A stretch of DNA of 64,000 nt from Owenia fusiformis (taxonomy: Eukaryota; Annelida; Polychaeta; Sabellida; Oweniidae). How positions within the stretch are numbered: the stretch's first letter is position 1; each line of letters begins with the position of its first letter. Below, piece after piece: positions 12,446 to 23,959 of the stretch. Made by a program: the position numbers and the translations under genes. Location of the stretch: NCBI GenBank assembly GCA_903813345.2, contig CAIIXF020000002.1, positions 24,070,455 to 24,134,454 on the forward strand, given 5' to 3'. The notes below the pieces were generated by a model. It saw only the letters and a list, made by a program, of their open reading frames with translations, ran no database searches and had not been told where the DNA came from.

Positions 12446-12478
12446 TTGCTTGTTTGTTTGTTTGTTTGTTTATTTGAT
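12446..12478. repeat. (TTTG)n microsatellite
   Basis: Simple run of TTTG units with single TTTA interruptions. Confidence 0.85.
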
Positions 12479-12839
12479 GGGACAACATAGATTTACATAT
12501 ATTTTCATCAAGATAATATCATCCATAAGAAAGCATGCCAAAAAAGAATGTTCAAATAACTCGATAAGGAGAATGCTCCCTAAGGAGCAGGCATTCAAAG
12601 GAAGAAACCATCAAAGGAGACATCTCAAGTCTATTTTTATCATTTCGTATCATGTTTCATAAGTGCAAGAACTTCTAGAAAATATGAATCCTTAAGTTTC
12701 CAGAGGGATTACTTAACATGAATCTAATTTCTTCTTTTGCAACTTGATTATTGGTGAAAGAATTACAATAATTGGCTTGCTAGGAAACAAAACGTAAGTC
12801 CTTCATCAATAAACAGCTGTACCATTGCCCGTAGTTAGC

Positions 12840-12980
12840 TTTTATCAAGGGGAGGTTTTTTCAGGGAGGGGGGGTTGACAGTTTTGGCAAAAAATCATGT
12901 GAAAAGTGCTCAGAATGGTGAAAAACTGCATGATTTTGAAAGATTTTCTGGTCAACTCTCCCTAGCTACGGGCTGTGTAC
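12840..12980. mobile_element. MITE copy, family of 62.03 kb element
   Basis: Shares with 62,026-62,243, 62,545-62,755 and 37,660-37,815 the segment around CTCAGAATGGTGAAAAACTG and poly-G/C tracts near the ends. It is inverted relative to the 62 kb copies. The ends here are degraded (AGCTACGGGCTG). It is a non-autonomous DNA element. Confidence 0.6.
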
Positions 12981-13640
12981 CCCGATTCTTTCTAAAACAG
13001 GGACTTGTTAAGACTGGCATTATCCTAAGGGTCAGAATCCAATACATTAGGATAGATTAAACATCAAACTACATATTAGAAAAAGTATAACATGGGAACT
13101 TCATGGGCTGATACTATATAATATTACCCCATCTTATGAGGTGATATAATTCATACTTTCCAACCTATGTTTATGTTCTTAGAAAATGCTGACTGTCCTA
13201 GTGACCCAGAATAAAGAAAACATGGTGTTCAATGGGTTTATTTTCCCATGGCCCATATCATCAAATAAATAAACATGAGATAATTGACTTAAAGGGTATC
13301 TCTACCCAAATGGCTGATGAGCAAATTAAAGATGAGTGCAGTATATAGGTGCAACTGATTTTTAATGTGGGTAAAAAATTGTAATTGAATACAGGTTCTT
13401 CTTGCGTTGAATGATGGGGAGATCATTCTTAACTGTAATGAAAAAATGTTTTGACTCCCCCCCCCCCATCGCCTGTACAGGTATTTCTGTTCTCAGTAGT
13501 AAAGCAAAGGAGCACAAAGCACCTCCCCCTATTGCCCCTACACATATATTGACTGTTTCTTAAATCTATATAAAAAATAAAAGAAGAAGTTGCCTTGAAC
13601 CCTCACGAGCATAAGCAGCCACTACAAAATCTCATACCCT

Positions 13641-13899
13641 CACTGGCGGATCTGGGGGGAGGCTTGTGGGCCCACCCCCCCCCCCCTTTGGTGGACCCAG
13701 AAAAGAAAAATCGGGCCCACAAAAGGCCTTAAAGCCCCAAAATCTTGGCTCTTTTGGACATTACTGGGCCTTTTAAGGCCTTATTTTTTAATTTCAGGCC
13801 AAATTCTGAAGAAAATGTTTTTCCACACAAGCGCAGAATTTTTTTTCTCTGACCTGAAATTTGGGCCCCCCCCCTTGTTGGTTCCCAGATCCACCCCTG
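13641..13899. mobile_element. hAT-like MITE (CACTGGCGGATC family)
   Basis: Left end CACTGGCGGATCTGGGG; right end CCCAGATCCACCCC, its degenerate inverse. The interior repeats GGCCTTAAAG and GGGCC blocks, and C/G homopolymers lie just inside both ends. It is related to the copies at 7.44 kb and 24.5-24.7 kb. There is no ORF. Confidence 0.7.
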
Positions 13900-14087
13900 C
13901 CCTTTATAGTCTGATTTTGATTCTCCAAAAGGGAGCTTCATCTACAATTCACTCAAGCTCTTATGCTCATCGGTGAATCCTATATTTTCTTGGTTTTTGA
14001 AACCTCAAGCCAACAGTCAAAACCATCTTGATTCACAAGTTTCAATTTGCAAGCTTGTTCAAACCTTCTGTGCACATTCTGATTTAC

Positions 14088-14181
14088 CTGACCCCCTCTT
14101 ATCTATTGTTTGTACTTCGGAAGGATCATGACAAAGGGGTGCAGTTATCTTTATATGCTGTGCACCGACAAAAGATTCTGA
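14088..14181 (-). CDS. Candidate second exon of the 14.4 kb transcript
   Basis: A 94 nt minus-strand segment lies between acceptor CCAAAATTCAG and donor CAG|GTAAATC. It encodes 31 residues in its open frame (SESFVGAQHIKITAPLCHDP, then SEVQTIDKRGS), entering in phase 0 and leaving in phase 1. It is richer in G+C than the surroundings, has balanced codon use and has no stop. An ATG exon 150 bp upstream ends in phase 0, so the two join. The phase does not fit gene B (15.4 to 12.4 kb), within whose span it lies. That suggests an independent or alternative transcript. The product is not recognised. Confidence 0.6.
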
Positions 14182-14328
14182 CTGAATTTTGGAAATGAGA
14201 CAGAATTTGTTATTCTTCAACAGTTTCGAAGCAATGTAAACATAGCTACTCAGATAACAAATAAACTAAGGCCGCTAAATAACAGCAACTGTAAGCTAGT
14301 AAAATAAACTAATAGCACTAAAATAAAC

Positions 14329-14433
14329 TCTCAAATCCATAATGTCTGATGCTTCTTGATGAAATCCATATTTGTGTCTATGCTCTAAGCTTTCTTCATC
14401 TTCGTAAGCTTGCTCTTCATTGTGTTCAGACAT
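14329..14433 (-). CDS. Candidate first coding exon, acidic N-terminus
   Basis: ATG at 14,433 in context CCGTCATGT opens 35 codons, MSEHNEEQAYEDEESLEHRH and onward, strongly acidic like many intracellular N-termini. An in-frame TGA lies 11 codons upstream with no acceptor AG in between, so the ATG is the natural start. A local rise in CpG (GACGGGAGCCGAGTGAACG) just upstream fits a 5' UTR or promoter edge. The proposed donor AGA|GTTTAT is weak; without splicing the ORF ends ten codons later. Phase 0 at the donor matches the exon at 14,088-14,181, leaving an intron of ~147 bp. Confidence 0.5.
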
Positions 14434-15398
14434 GACGGGAGCCGAGTGAACGAAAATAGGTCATCTCATAATCATACATTATTTATTTGTCTGCAAAGAC
14501 TTATATTGGGTGTGATTGTAAGTGGGAGGGGGGATACATAAGTCTTATTCAGTGCAATCTGAGTCTCGGGTGCAATTTCTATCAAAATGTGAAAAATTTT
14601 AGTTCAACTAAAATTTAATCTAGTTCTTGCTGTTATAAAGCAAAACAACATCACCCTTTGATTTATCAAAGTCTCTATTTATCTAAAGCTTGTTCAAAGG
14701 GATATAGGAGCTGACTGTGGATCCCACAATCAATGCTGGTCAGTGTCTTTAATCAATTAAAAACATAGCAATAGAGACATCTATAATGATCATAACAAAC
14801 AGAAAAAATATGTAGGATGTTTAATCATGTTGGTATGTTGCTTCCATACTGCCATCTTTCTTAGAATTATGACATTACAGTAAACCCCAATAAGATGAAC
14901 ACCCTTGTAAAAATATTCACATATTATGGGGGATGATTTGGTACTTTCAAAAAATCATCCCCCTTTCTCATCTCCTCTTGTAACAGTATAATGAGTGGTA
15001 TATGCTAGCCATTGGCACGGCCAATATCCAAAAATAAATGAGGCCAATCTAAAAATGTGAGGCAAACTTTCATTAAAAGGTGTTATATGACAATGTGACA
15101 TATACAGTTTATGTCAACAAAAAACATTGAAAATAATACTTTTCTGTAAAGTTTTTTTATGAGGCCATTGGCTCAACTGCTTAATAGCTACATTCTCCCC
15201 CCCCCCAATGTTAATGAATTCCAGAAACCTGAATGGATTGAAATGCATACTAGGAAACCAGAAATGAGCAAACGTAGGCAAAAACAATTGGACAATTCAT
15301 GGTACTTATGGTCCTAGCCCCTGGACTTCAGAGTGGATTCCAGATATCACTTCAACCCTTTCAGGTGTTTTGTTCGGGGGAGTTGGGGTTCAACTTAC

Positions 15399-15525
15399 CT
15401 AATGCCATCTCTTATTGTATACACATTCCCTTTATCCATGGAGTAGCTGATGTCATGAAGTGACCCAACCATTGCAGCCTCCTTAATCTGGTAGTCTATA
15501 ATGGTGAACATGCCATCCAAGCCTC
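15399..15525 (-). CDS. Candidate internal exon, gene B (propeller-like)
   Basis: On the minus strand an open frame of ~42 codons ends at a consensus donor, TTAG|GTAAGT. It contains LDGMFTIIDYQIKEAAMVGS and HDISYSMDKGNVYTIRDGI. The 5' limit is uncertain: an in-frame TAA sits just before ATTAAG|GAGGCTTGG, and a second possible acceptor (CTACCAG) would start the exon at 15,487. With the longer form it enters in phase 1 and leaves in phase 2. That connects 22.9 kb (ends phase 1) to 12.4 kb (starts phase 2). The pattern of beta strands and DG/KG turns is typical of propeller proteins. The identity is unknown. The acceptor side lies at the edge of a minisatellite. Confidence 0.6.
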
Positions 15526-15760
15526 CTTAATATAATGATTTATTCTACTGAATCTCCTATTTAAGCCTCCTTGATATAATAATGTTTTATTCTTTTAAAT
15601 CCGCCATTTAAGCTTCCTTAATATAATGCTTTATTCTACTGAATCTCCAATTTAAGCCTCCTTAGTATAATAATGTTTTATTCTTTCAAATCCGCCATTT
15701 AAGTTTCCTTAATTAAATGATTTATTCTACTGAATCTGCCTTTGAAGCTTCCTAAGTATA
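15490..15760. repeat. Minisatellite (GCCTCCTTAATATAATG), two alternating unit types
   Basis: About five units of 40-50 bp alternate between a form ending TTTATTCTACTGAATCTCC and one ending GTTTTATTCTTTTAAATCC. The core TTAAGGAGGCT (minus strand) also occurs at the neighbouring exon edge. The array is interrupted at 15,760 by the split-repeat element and resumes, degenerate, after 21,120 (AATGTTTTATG, CCTCCTTATTAT). Confidence 0.75.
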
Positions 15761-15762
15761 AT

Positions 15763-15972
15763 GCAAATTTATATTCGTTTGAGCGAAGCGATTTAAGAAT
15801 ATAAATACTTTCTATATATGTGCAGTGAAGTGAAGAAAAGGCATGAATCATGTTTTGGTGATGTAGCATGCTGTTCGAGTTGAGCAACGATTTTTGTGTG
15901 TTAGGCCTTGTTTAGTGAGTGAGTTTTATGAATAGAGAAGTCATTCTGGGCTTGGTCGCCGAACAGTCAACT
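15763..15972 (+). repeat. Terminal repeat A1 of split-repeat element
   Basis: 210 bp identical by eye to 20,414-20,623. Begins GCAAATTTATATTCG and ends CGAACAGTCAACT. It is preceded by AAT, as is the second copy. It contains GCGAAGCGATTTAAG and a GTGAGTGAG motif. Confidence 0.9.
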
Positions 15973-17839
15973 ACTGTTATATTACGCGTTATCAACAGAG
16001 CGTCACTTCGAGAGGACACAAAGAGCCTGCATTTTCATTACAATCAAAGGTTTTAGGAAATCGCTGAAGGCAATAATCGCTCCGTACAACCACAGAGATA
16101 TGAATATTCAATTATAAAGACGAAAAGGTGATGACATTTCATTTCATAGAAATACATAAAAATTATTTTAAAACCTCGATATAAAGGAAAATACTGGCAT
16201 TTATGTATTGCAATTCTATCACAGGTTCGTTACGTATTATATTATAAAACATTGGTAACGCTATGTCAAATTAACCTTCATTTCGTGTTTTATAATAATG
16301 AATTTCTGATAAATAAGAAGAAATACTGCCATAGATCTTTTCATTTCAGAATTCAGCACGGGGAATTCAACACAACGGCCAACGTATGAACAACTAAACA
16401 ACATTAGTGATCCAAAGAACACAACATCAAACGAATTATGAGTCAACCTGAAACTCTAAGATCATGGAAGAAAACACCTCGGAACAATGTAAACTGACGA
16501 ATAAAGCAGTCATGATTTAAAGATAAGTATATTTGAACCGTGTAAGTTACAAAGTAAGAATAGGTATACCAATTGTATCTGTATAAAAGATCATAATAGA
16601 TACAACCGCAAGAGTAAAAGAGCATATATTAGATGAGAAAAGTAGTATACCAATTTATAAAGTTTATCAAATAAGAAACATTCAGTTTATATAACCAAGA
16701 AGATAAAGGTTTTAGAAAACTAACTAGAAATACATATACATTACTTACTTGATAAAGTAGTTAAGGTAGTTTGCTATTTAGAAAACATTTCATGCTAAGA
16801 CAAAATGGGATTGTTAATTTTACAAACACAGTAAAGATCATTTATAATTTCAAGATAAGAGATAGAAATCACTAGAATAACATGTTCATATCCGGTATTA
16901 CAAATATTTTGTCGAACACATAATAAATAAATCAATAAACAGAGTACAATATTAGGCAGAAATATTTTTTATACATATGCACACGACATAAATTTTCGCA
17001 CACAGTTCAAATTTCCAAATCACCTAAAATAAATAAAGATTATATTATATTTTATTTACTCAGTCATTAAAATAATGGCCATTTAGATTATCAATTAATT
17101 GTATTATAAAACCAGTCACAAGAGAAGAAAATGCTTTACAAAATTTTATTGAGCCATGTAGATTTTTGAAGAGTATGTATTCAGAAAATTAGTCCTGAGA
17201 TAGTTTCATTACTCCCGAGGATAGTGTACTAATACATAGTGCAGATAAACAAAACAGATTGCGACATTAAAGAGATATATCTTTGAAATGAAAGAGTTCC
17301 TCTATATTTTAAGAAATGCGTTGAAGTTCAAGATGGCTTTAAAATACTTTATTTAATTCTTGCTAGTTAATTTATCATTTTGGATATAGTCACAGGGCAA
17401 CTTAGTCAAAGGTTTACCAAACAGCATAATACATATTGCACATAAACGTTATAAATAGACAAAGGGAGATATTATATAATTCAATATGAGATATAAAGAA
17501 CGAAACCTATAGCAGATTTACGAAAGAGAAGTGACATAAATTAGAAATAAATGATCCACTGTAAGCATTGATTTAAATGAGTCACAAAGGGAAATACAGT
17601 TAATTAGCCATAGAATGCAAGCATGGCTAGTTGGCCATGGAAGGCATATACCACAAATGCACCCAATTGGAGTAAATGTGTAAATTTGATCTACTGAACT
17701 AAAAATAAGGCACTTAAGGCAGGTAGAAAAACTGATCAATTAATTCATTAATAAATAAATTAATACATAGCAAATTGTGACATGTTAACTAGCCAATTAT
17801 TGCAAAGACTAATGAGTCACCGAGGGTGAATACGAAACG

Positions 17840-18457
17840 AATAGCATATTAATAGGAAAAAAGCTTGGGCAGATATGCAAATATAGCATATTTGGGCAGA
17901 AAACTACCAAGGGCAGATATTAAAAATCTTGATAAAATTAGATAGATGCTTAAAGAGTCACTCAGGGCAAATTAGAAATAAATAGCAAATACTATTTTAG
18001 TTAATGAAACACCGAGTGCAGGTATGGAAACTATAGCCAATTAGGGTACATATAATTAACATATTCAGGTAGGGCAGACATGATTAGTGAACCAATGAGG
18101 TCAATTTGAAATTATAGCCAATTTAGGCAGATATGATTGTTAAGCCACCGGGGTAGATAAGAAAATTATAGCCAATCAGGGCAGACATGGTCAGTGGGCC
18201 ACGGAAGGCAGATTTGAAGAAAAATATAGCCAATTCAAGACAGATATGATCAGTGAGCCAAAAATATGTATACTGTATATTTATAGCCAATTAGGGCAGA
18301 TATGATTAGTGAGTCACCGAAGGCAGGTATAAAAATAAAGCCAATTAGGGCAGATATGATTAGTGGGTCACATATAAAAATATACCCAATCAGGGCAGAT
18401 ATGAATAATGAGCCGCCGAAGGCAGATACGAAAATTATTAATTACTACATCTATATA

Positions 18458-18491
<34 letters not shown>

Positions 18492-18920
18492 AAAAAAAAA
18501 AAATGGCCAATCAGGGCAGATATGATTAGTGAGTCACATATAAAAAAAAAAAAAAAAGGCAGAAAATTATAGCCAATCAGGGCATATATATATAGCCAAT
18601 CAGGGCAGATATGAATAATGAGCCACTGAAGGCAGATGTGAAAATTATTAATTATTACATATATATATAATCAGGGCAGATATGATTAATGAGTCACATA
18701 TAAAAATATGGCCAATCAGGGCAGATATGATTAGTGAGTCACATATAAAAAATATAGTCAATCAAGGCAGATATGAATAATGAGCCACCGAAGGCAGATA
18801 TGAAAATTATAGCCAATCAGGGCAGATATATATAGCCAATCAAGGCAGATATGAATAATGAGCCACCGAAGGCAGATGAAAATTATAGCCAATCTGGGCA
18901 GATATGATTAGATAGCCACT
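17840..18920 (+). repeat. ~55 bp satellite inside the split-repeat element
   Basis: About 15-20 degenerate units with the cores AGCCAATCAGGGCAGATATG and GAGCCACCGAAGGCAG. Units are ragged at the left, most regular between 18,240 and 18,900, and interrupted by A-runs at about 18,461-18,500 and 18,545. Fainter relatives of the motif extend back to about 17,600. The array makes up about a quarter of the element's interior. Confidence 0.85.
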
Positions 18921-20307
18921 CAAGACAGATATGACAATGGTAGGTATAAATCACCTTTATTTAAGTCAAACTTTTGCAGCATATACAAAAAATATTGCTA
19001 TTACAGTTCAAAAAAATAAAAAAATAAATAAAAAATGGAGCAATTATTTGCAGATCATGTAAAAGTAATAAACAAATGAGTACATATCAAATTATGATTT
19101 AAATTGAAAACAAATACAGTATGGGTAAAACAGACACATAAATACAAACTTAGCAGCAAAATAATGAAAGGTTAAAGGTTATTAAAGGGCAAGACTATAG
19201 TCTATAAAATTCAACGGTAAAGACAACCATTTCAGATTTTCTTATAACGAAAATTTGACTAAATAAGTACAACTCTCAAAGGAAAGGAACAAAAAGCTGT
19301 AAATAAATCCAGCAAGAACTATACTTCATGATCAAAATTCGACAACGTACTGTACCTTCAATAATTAACAAAGATCGTTATAATTTGATAAGTTTTACAA
19401 CATTGCTTAACAAAGATATACAGGGACGAAAAAAAAAAAAAAAATATTGTGCCAAATGTTTGAATAAATATGTACTATGAAAATCAAAATCAGGTTTTAA
19501 CTAGAAATGATAGTCATTTGTGGCGTATTCATACATAGGTATTGTTTTATTTAGTATTTTAACTATTTTCTGTTGATATTTGTGTTCCAAAGGTCATGAA
19601 CAAAAACAACATGGAAGTCTGTTAATTTTTATACGATACCTGTTTTCGCAGACACACTTTGCATTCGTAAAGAAAATTTTAGTCTACAATTATATATATT
19701 TAACATACGTTAATTAATGTTGGTATATTTCACATGTTATGCAGAGTAGAAAAAATTTATATATTTCAAGTTAATGTAAGACACAAAATGATGAAGTGAA
19801 AAATTAAAACGTTTTCGTCATTATTTCAGAACAAAAATACTGCTGCTACATGCATTTTCAGGATTTTTGGAACTGTGGACGTTTTAAAACGATTCGGGGT
19901 CGATGGAAGAATCAACAGTCGATACGAGAACCGACCAAAGACGATTTCTAGCGCTTATTATCATGGAATCGTCACCACGTCAGTCACATATGGACGGTAA
20001 GGCTCAACACCTGGCAGGACACTTCCAATGCTTTCTGCAGTCGCACAGATGTAATCTCCCACAGCGCATATATTTGGGATTCTCGACTTTGTATGTCATA
20101 TGGACAGTCGACAGATTAAAGGCAAAGATATACTCACTTTAATATGAGTAATTATATAATGACAACCACAATGATAGTCGTTTAATATACTAAACGATCG
20201 CATGGAGGTTTGATGGCAAAAACATATGGATATTTTGGCATTTAGAACAAAATATGACGGACAGTTATATGATTATAAGTTTCTACATTCCCGTTCTCTA
20301 GTGTTCT

Positions 20308-20413
20308 GTAGCGACCACAAGCCAAAGCTTGATCTAAATTAAACGAGTGTTGTGTTGTGTTGTGTTGTGTTGTGTAACATGCCGCGTACGTAACGTAACG
20401 TACAGAATAGAAT
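20308..20413 (+). repeat. Repeat B1 of split-repeat element
   Basis: 106 bp identical by eye to 21,014-21,119. Starts GTAGCGACCACAAGCC, contains a (TGTTG) pentanucleotide run, and ends in a CGTAACG-rich tail, CGTACAGAATAGAAT. It abuts A2 directly. A 20 bp partial copy of its start precedes B2 at 20,993-21,013. Confidence 0.9.
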
Positions 20414-21119
20414 GCAAATTTATATTCGTTTGAGCGAAGCGATTTAAGAATATAAATACTTTCTATATATGTGCAGTGAAGTGAAGAAAAGGCATGAATC
20501 ATGTTTTGGTGATGTAGCATGCTGTTCGAGTTGAGCAACGATTTTTGTGTGTTAGGCCTTGTTTAGTGAGTGAGTTTTATGAATAGAGAAGTCATTCTGG
20601 GCTTGGTCGCCGAACAGTCAACTCCAAAAAATTTTAAGCAAAATTTTTTAAAAAGCTATTTCTGCATTCAAACAGATTTTACCTATGATTGGGTCTGATG
20701 GGTTGAGAGGTGGGGTTATACCTTTCCATAGGGCATCGACTTCAGTCGAATAGCATCTTTGGTTTTAATGGTGATCAACCACCTTGATATCAATCAGGCA
20801 ACAATTAAACGTTGCATACAAACTGTTTTACTAATTGTACAATATACCCGACACAGTTTCTGCCATATGTACACGTACAATAGGATTTACAAATGAGCAG
20901 GCCATGCAAACAGTCTTACAAAACGATATCAATCAAAACAATTGTAAACATCTTGTCACATGTACACATATACTAGTATTTACAAATAAAGGGTAGCGAC
21001 CACAAGCAAAAGTGTAGCGACCACAAGCCAAAGCTTGATCTAAATTAAACGAGTGTTGTGTTGTGTTGTGTTGTGTTGTGTAACATGCCGCGTACGTAAC
21101 GTAACGTACAGAATAGAAT

Positions 21120-22929
21120 AATGTTTTATGTGTCATCTAGACCTCCTTATTATAATTATTATACAAGCTAATCTGAGCCTCTTAAGCATCTTTAATAAAT
21201 AAGTGATCTGTACATCATAGCCGCTTTAATAGTACTTTAACATGTATGTTCATATCCCCTCATGTACTGGCCTCCTTCAGTTTGATTACAGTATATAAGG
21301 GAACTGTCTCAATCAGTCTCCTTAATCTAGTGTTTGACAGATGTAGTTAACCAAACTAAAGCATCCACCTTAATATATTGTTTAATGATTGCAACTATCC
21401 AATGTTACAGCAGTGTCCCTTCATTGTTCAACCATGTCATTATAGAGGATCAACCATGTCAGCTTTCTTAGTGCAGTTTGATAGGTTCTGATATGCTGTA
21501 TATCAAATTAAGTTCTACAATAGTAATGCGATCTGAGAAATTTCGCTTTTGAAATCATTATTGTAACATTCCATGTTGTGTTCACTGAAAAGCTTTCCAA
21601 TGGTCTATTTAATGTCCCATGCTTTCCAATGGAATATCCAACTTTCTGATGTCATCAATATAAGTAAACTCCAGATTCTAGTACCTCGCTTGAATATCGA
21701 AAAATTAAATGCAAAGATGTTCTTTAATCTTGCTTTAAGACCCTGTTCCCCCACTCCCTTTGCTACGGTACACTAGATGTACTGAGTTAGCGAAGAAGGG
21801 AGGGGGCCCAGGGGGGGGGGGGGGGGTTACAGGGTCATTATACAAGACAAGCGCTTCTTCAGTTAATTCCTGAATAGAATGACATTAAAGTTGATAGATC
21901 AGAAAAGTGGAGACAGTACCTCAACAAGGATGAAAGTCGACAGGCATAAAATCAACGTTATTCTACATGTATCTATTATAATTATAAGGTATCATCTACT
22001 TTTGGTTTGCAAAAGCTCATAACCTCTCTGTAGGGAACACCTGTCTACAAGGAACAGTCTCGGTCAGTCTGAAGAGTGTTCCTTGCTCGCAGGTTTTACT
22101 ATATATTCATATAAATGATATATTGTATATTATACTATAATGTATATGGGCACAAGGCCTTAAATATATGAAATAAATACTAAATACATATAAACATACC
22201 CAAAGTGGCTCAATTTACAATATATCACAAATGCAAATTCAAAAATGACTTTACTCCACAAGATATCCACAAAGAATGTTTTCTGCAAGTGAAGTCTGCA
22301 AAGGGTAATGTATCTATTATTACATGTCAAACAGGACAGCCTACAGTCATAGAGTTGGAGAATTGAAGAATTAGGCGCCTTGGACAATTAAATCATGTCA
22401 GCTCAGATCACCATTATTTGTATCTCCTGCATTTCTATTTAAATTAGTCCCAATGGAGAAACAAATTGTAATGCTCGAGAAAATTTGATTTTTAACCAAA
22501 TGAGAAAATGTCTGAAAGATGTAATATGATGAAAAGCTGGTCAAAAATGTTATTTGTGGAATAATTTGTCATTATTGTACAAATATTTATCAACTGTCTT
22601 TAAAAAGCTGTTGTCATTTGACGTCAGGACAATTTATTCCTATCTGCGTCACATCCAAAATTTGAAGAAATTTACACCATTAGCAGAAAAATAACGAGGT
22701 AATATTTTAGCGTGGGTAAAATACAACAGAGAGGTTTTCTGATGAAGATAGATGCTCCTCTGAAACTCTAGGAAGACATTTAAATAAAAGCTTTAATCCT
22801 ATGAGACTTTAATACAATCAATTATAGATGATACAAAGAACCTAGATTTTGCTCATTCAATACTTTTTTACCGGGGAATTCCTCCTGATCATACGAAATC
22901 CTTGATGGATTGGATACATTCTGGCTTAC
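21120..22929. other. Stretch without a callable gene
   Basis: After the insertion the minisatellite fades out (to about 21,480). A poly-G tract at ~21,809 suggests another degraded CACTGGCGG-type element. Minus-strand ORFs here lack splice support, and I see no exon. Confidence 0.4.
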
Positions 22930-22989
22930 TTTTCCAAATATGGGGATACAGAATGTATCCATTCACTGAGGCTATTCTGCATTCTGTAT
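22930..22989 (-). CDS. Candidate internal exon, gene B
   Basis: Minus-strand segment ending at donor GGAAAA|GTAAGCC. Three AG dinucleotides (exon starts 22,989, 22,983 or 22,976) could act as acceptor, and two frames stay open. The reading TECRIASVNGYILYPHIWK enters in phase 1 and leaves in phase 1, which fits the exon at 15,399-15,525. The alternative is NSLSEWIHSVSPYLEK. The acceptors lack a good pyrimidine tract and the segment overlaps a short inverted repeat (GGATACATTCTG / CAGAATGTATCC). The call rests mostly on the donor and the phase match. Confidence 0.35.
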
Positions 22990-23959
22990 CTGGTGTTTAT
23001 GCCCTATCTCTAAATTTCTACTTAATGTCTAAAATGTTAATCATATATCCATGATATACTTTTGAAATGACTTTTATAACGAGAAAGCTTAAATTAACAG
23101 GTAAGGTACAAATCAACACAAACCCCTATAAAATATATGAACACATTAAAATATGTAGAGTCCGAAGTCAATATGTCTGTTTACTTTTAACCTTGACTAG
23201 TTCAGTATCTCCACCCTCTTACTTGTGTTTTGAGAATATGATTGTTATTCACTTATGCAGCAATCATTTGAAAACTTTGCATATCCTTAGCCAGTGTCAC
23301 TCCATGTTTTTAATTAATTCCTTGATGCATCATCAGCTATCAATTTTTGGGGTTTAAATCAAGATCCCTTGATGCACTTAGGCCTATCAGCTATTGAATT
23401 TTTTAACTTGTCATATTAGAACAAAGTCTTATAATGAACAATAGCAAACAACACTTTCCTTCTTTCATGTGGAATAGGAGAATACGAAATTATTCTGTGA
23501 TTGCTAGACATTATTCCAAATTAGCGATTCAATCCACAATGGGCCAATTATGGCATCAGACGTTCACTAAATCTCTCATTGAAGTCAGGCATGCTAAGCC
23601 TTCAATAGGATCAAAAACAATTCCGTCTGTTCACATTTATTTCACTTTTATCTCTGAAAAATTTGAATGAAGTATTTGTTTTTTTTGCACTTCTTTACAA
23701 TTTGCGATCTTAACATCATTCCTGTTTTTTTAATTCCTTGAAAATTCCTTTCCTTTTTATAAAATTTTACAATTTAAATCATGGTCTGCATGATATTTTA
23801 TACGCCAGCTGAGTCACCCTTCACTGCCAACTCACTGATACCTGCTCTGTATATCAATAATCTGGGTGCAATACAATTGTTTCCAATCTGGTCCCTTTCA
23901 AAAAGGAAATTCCACCTTTTTGAGCCAGAATAAATATTTTAAACAAATTCTGTAATACC

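Larger units (their letters stand above)
15763..21119. mobile_element. Non-autonomous split-direct-repeat (PAT/Ngaro-type) retroelement
   Basis: Four repeat blocks define the element. A1 is 15,763-15,972 and A2 is 20,414-20,623 (210 bp each, identical by eye). B1 is 20,308-20,413 and B2 is 21,014-21,119 (106 bp each, identical by eye). The order A1 - 4.3 kb - B1 - A2 - B2 is the split direct repeat layout known for tyrosine-recombinase retrotransposons of the PAT/Ngaro group. LTR or ordinary tandem structures do not predict it. B1 runs directly into A2, while ~390 bp separate A2 from B2. No reverse transcriptase, RNase H or recombinase ORF is visible, so this is a non-autonomous derivative. 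Each junction carries AAT and no longer target duplication is seen. It lies inside the 15.5 kb minisatellite, within an intron of candidate gene B. Two tandem copies, one internally deleted, is the alternative reading. Confidence 0.7.

Noticed and set aside
16740-16830. Minus-strand exon ending at GTAAGTAATG
   Set aside because: All three frames are closed between the acceptor and donor, and the site lies within the mobile element.
15699-20538. Minus-strand ORFs beginning MLNSNSMLHHQNMIHAF at two sites
   Set aside because: The two are the same sequence because they lie in repeats A1 and A2 of the split-repeat element; no domain is visible.
15763-20623. A1 and A2 as LTRs of an LTR retrotransposon
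   Set aside because: They lack TG...CA ends and a 4-6 bp target duplication, and the additional B1/B2 pair placed on either side of A2 does not fit an LTR element.
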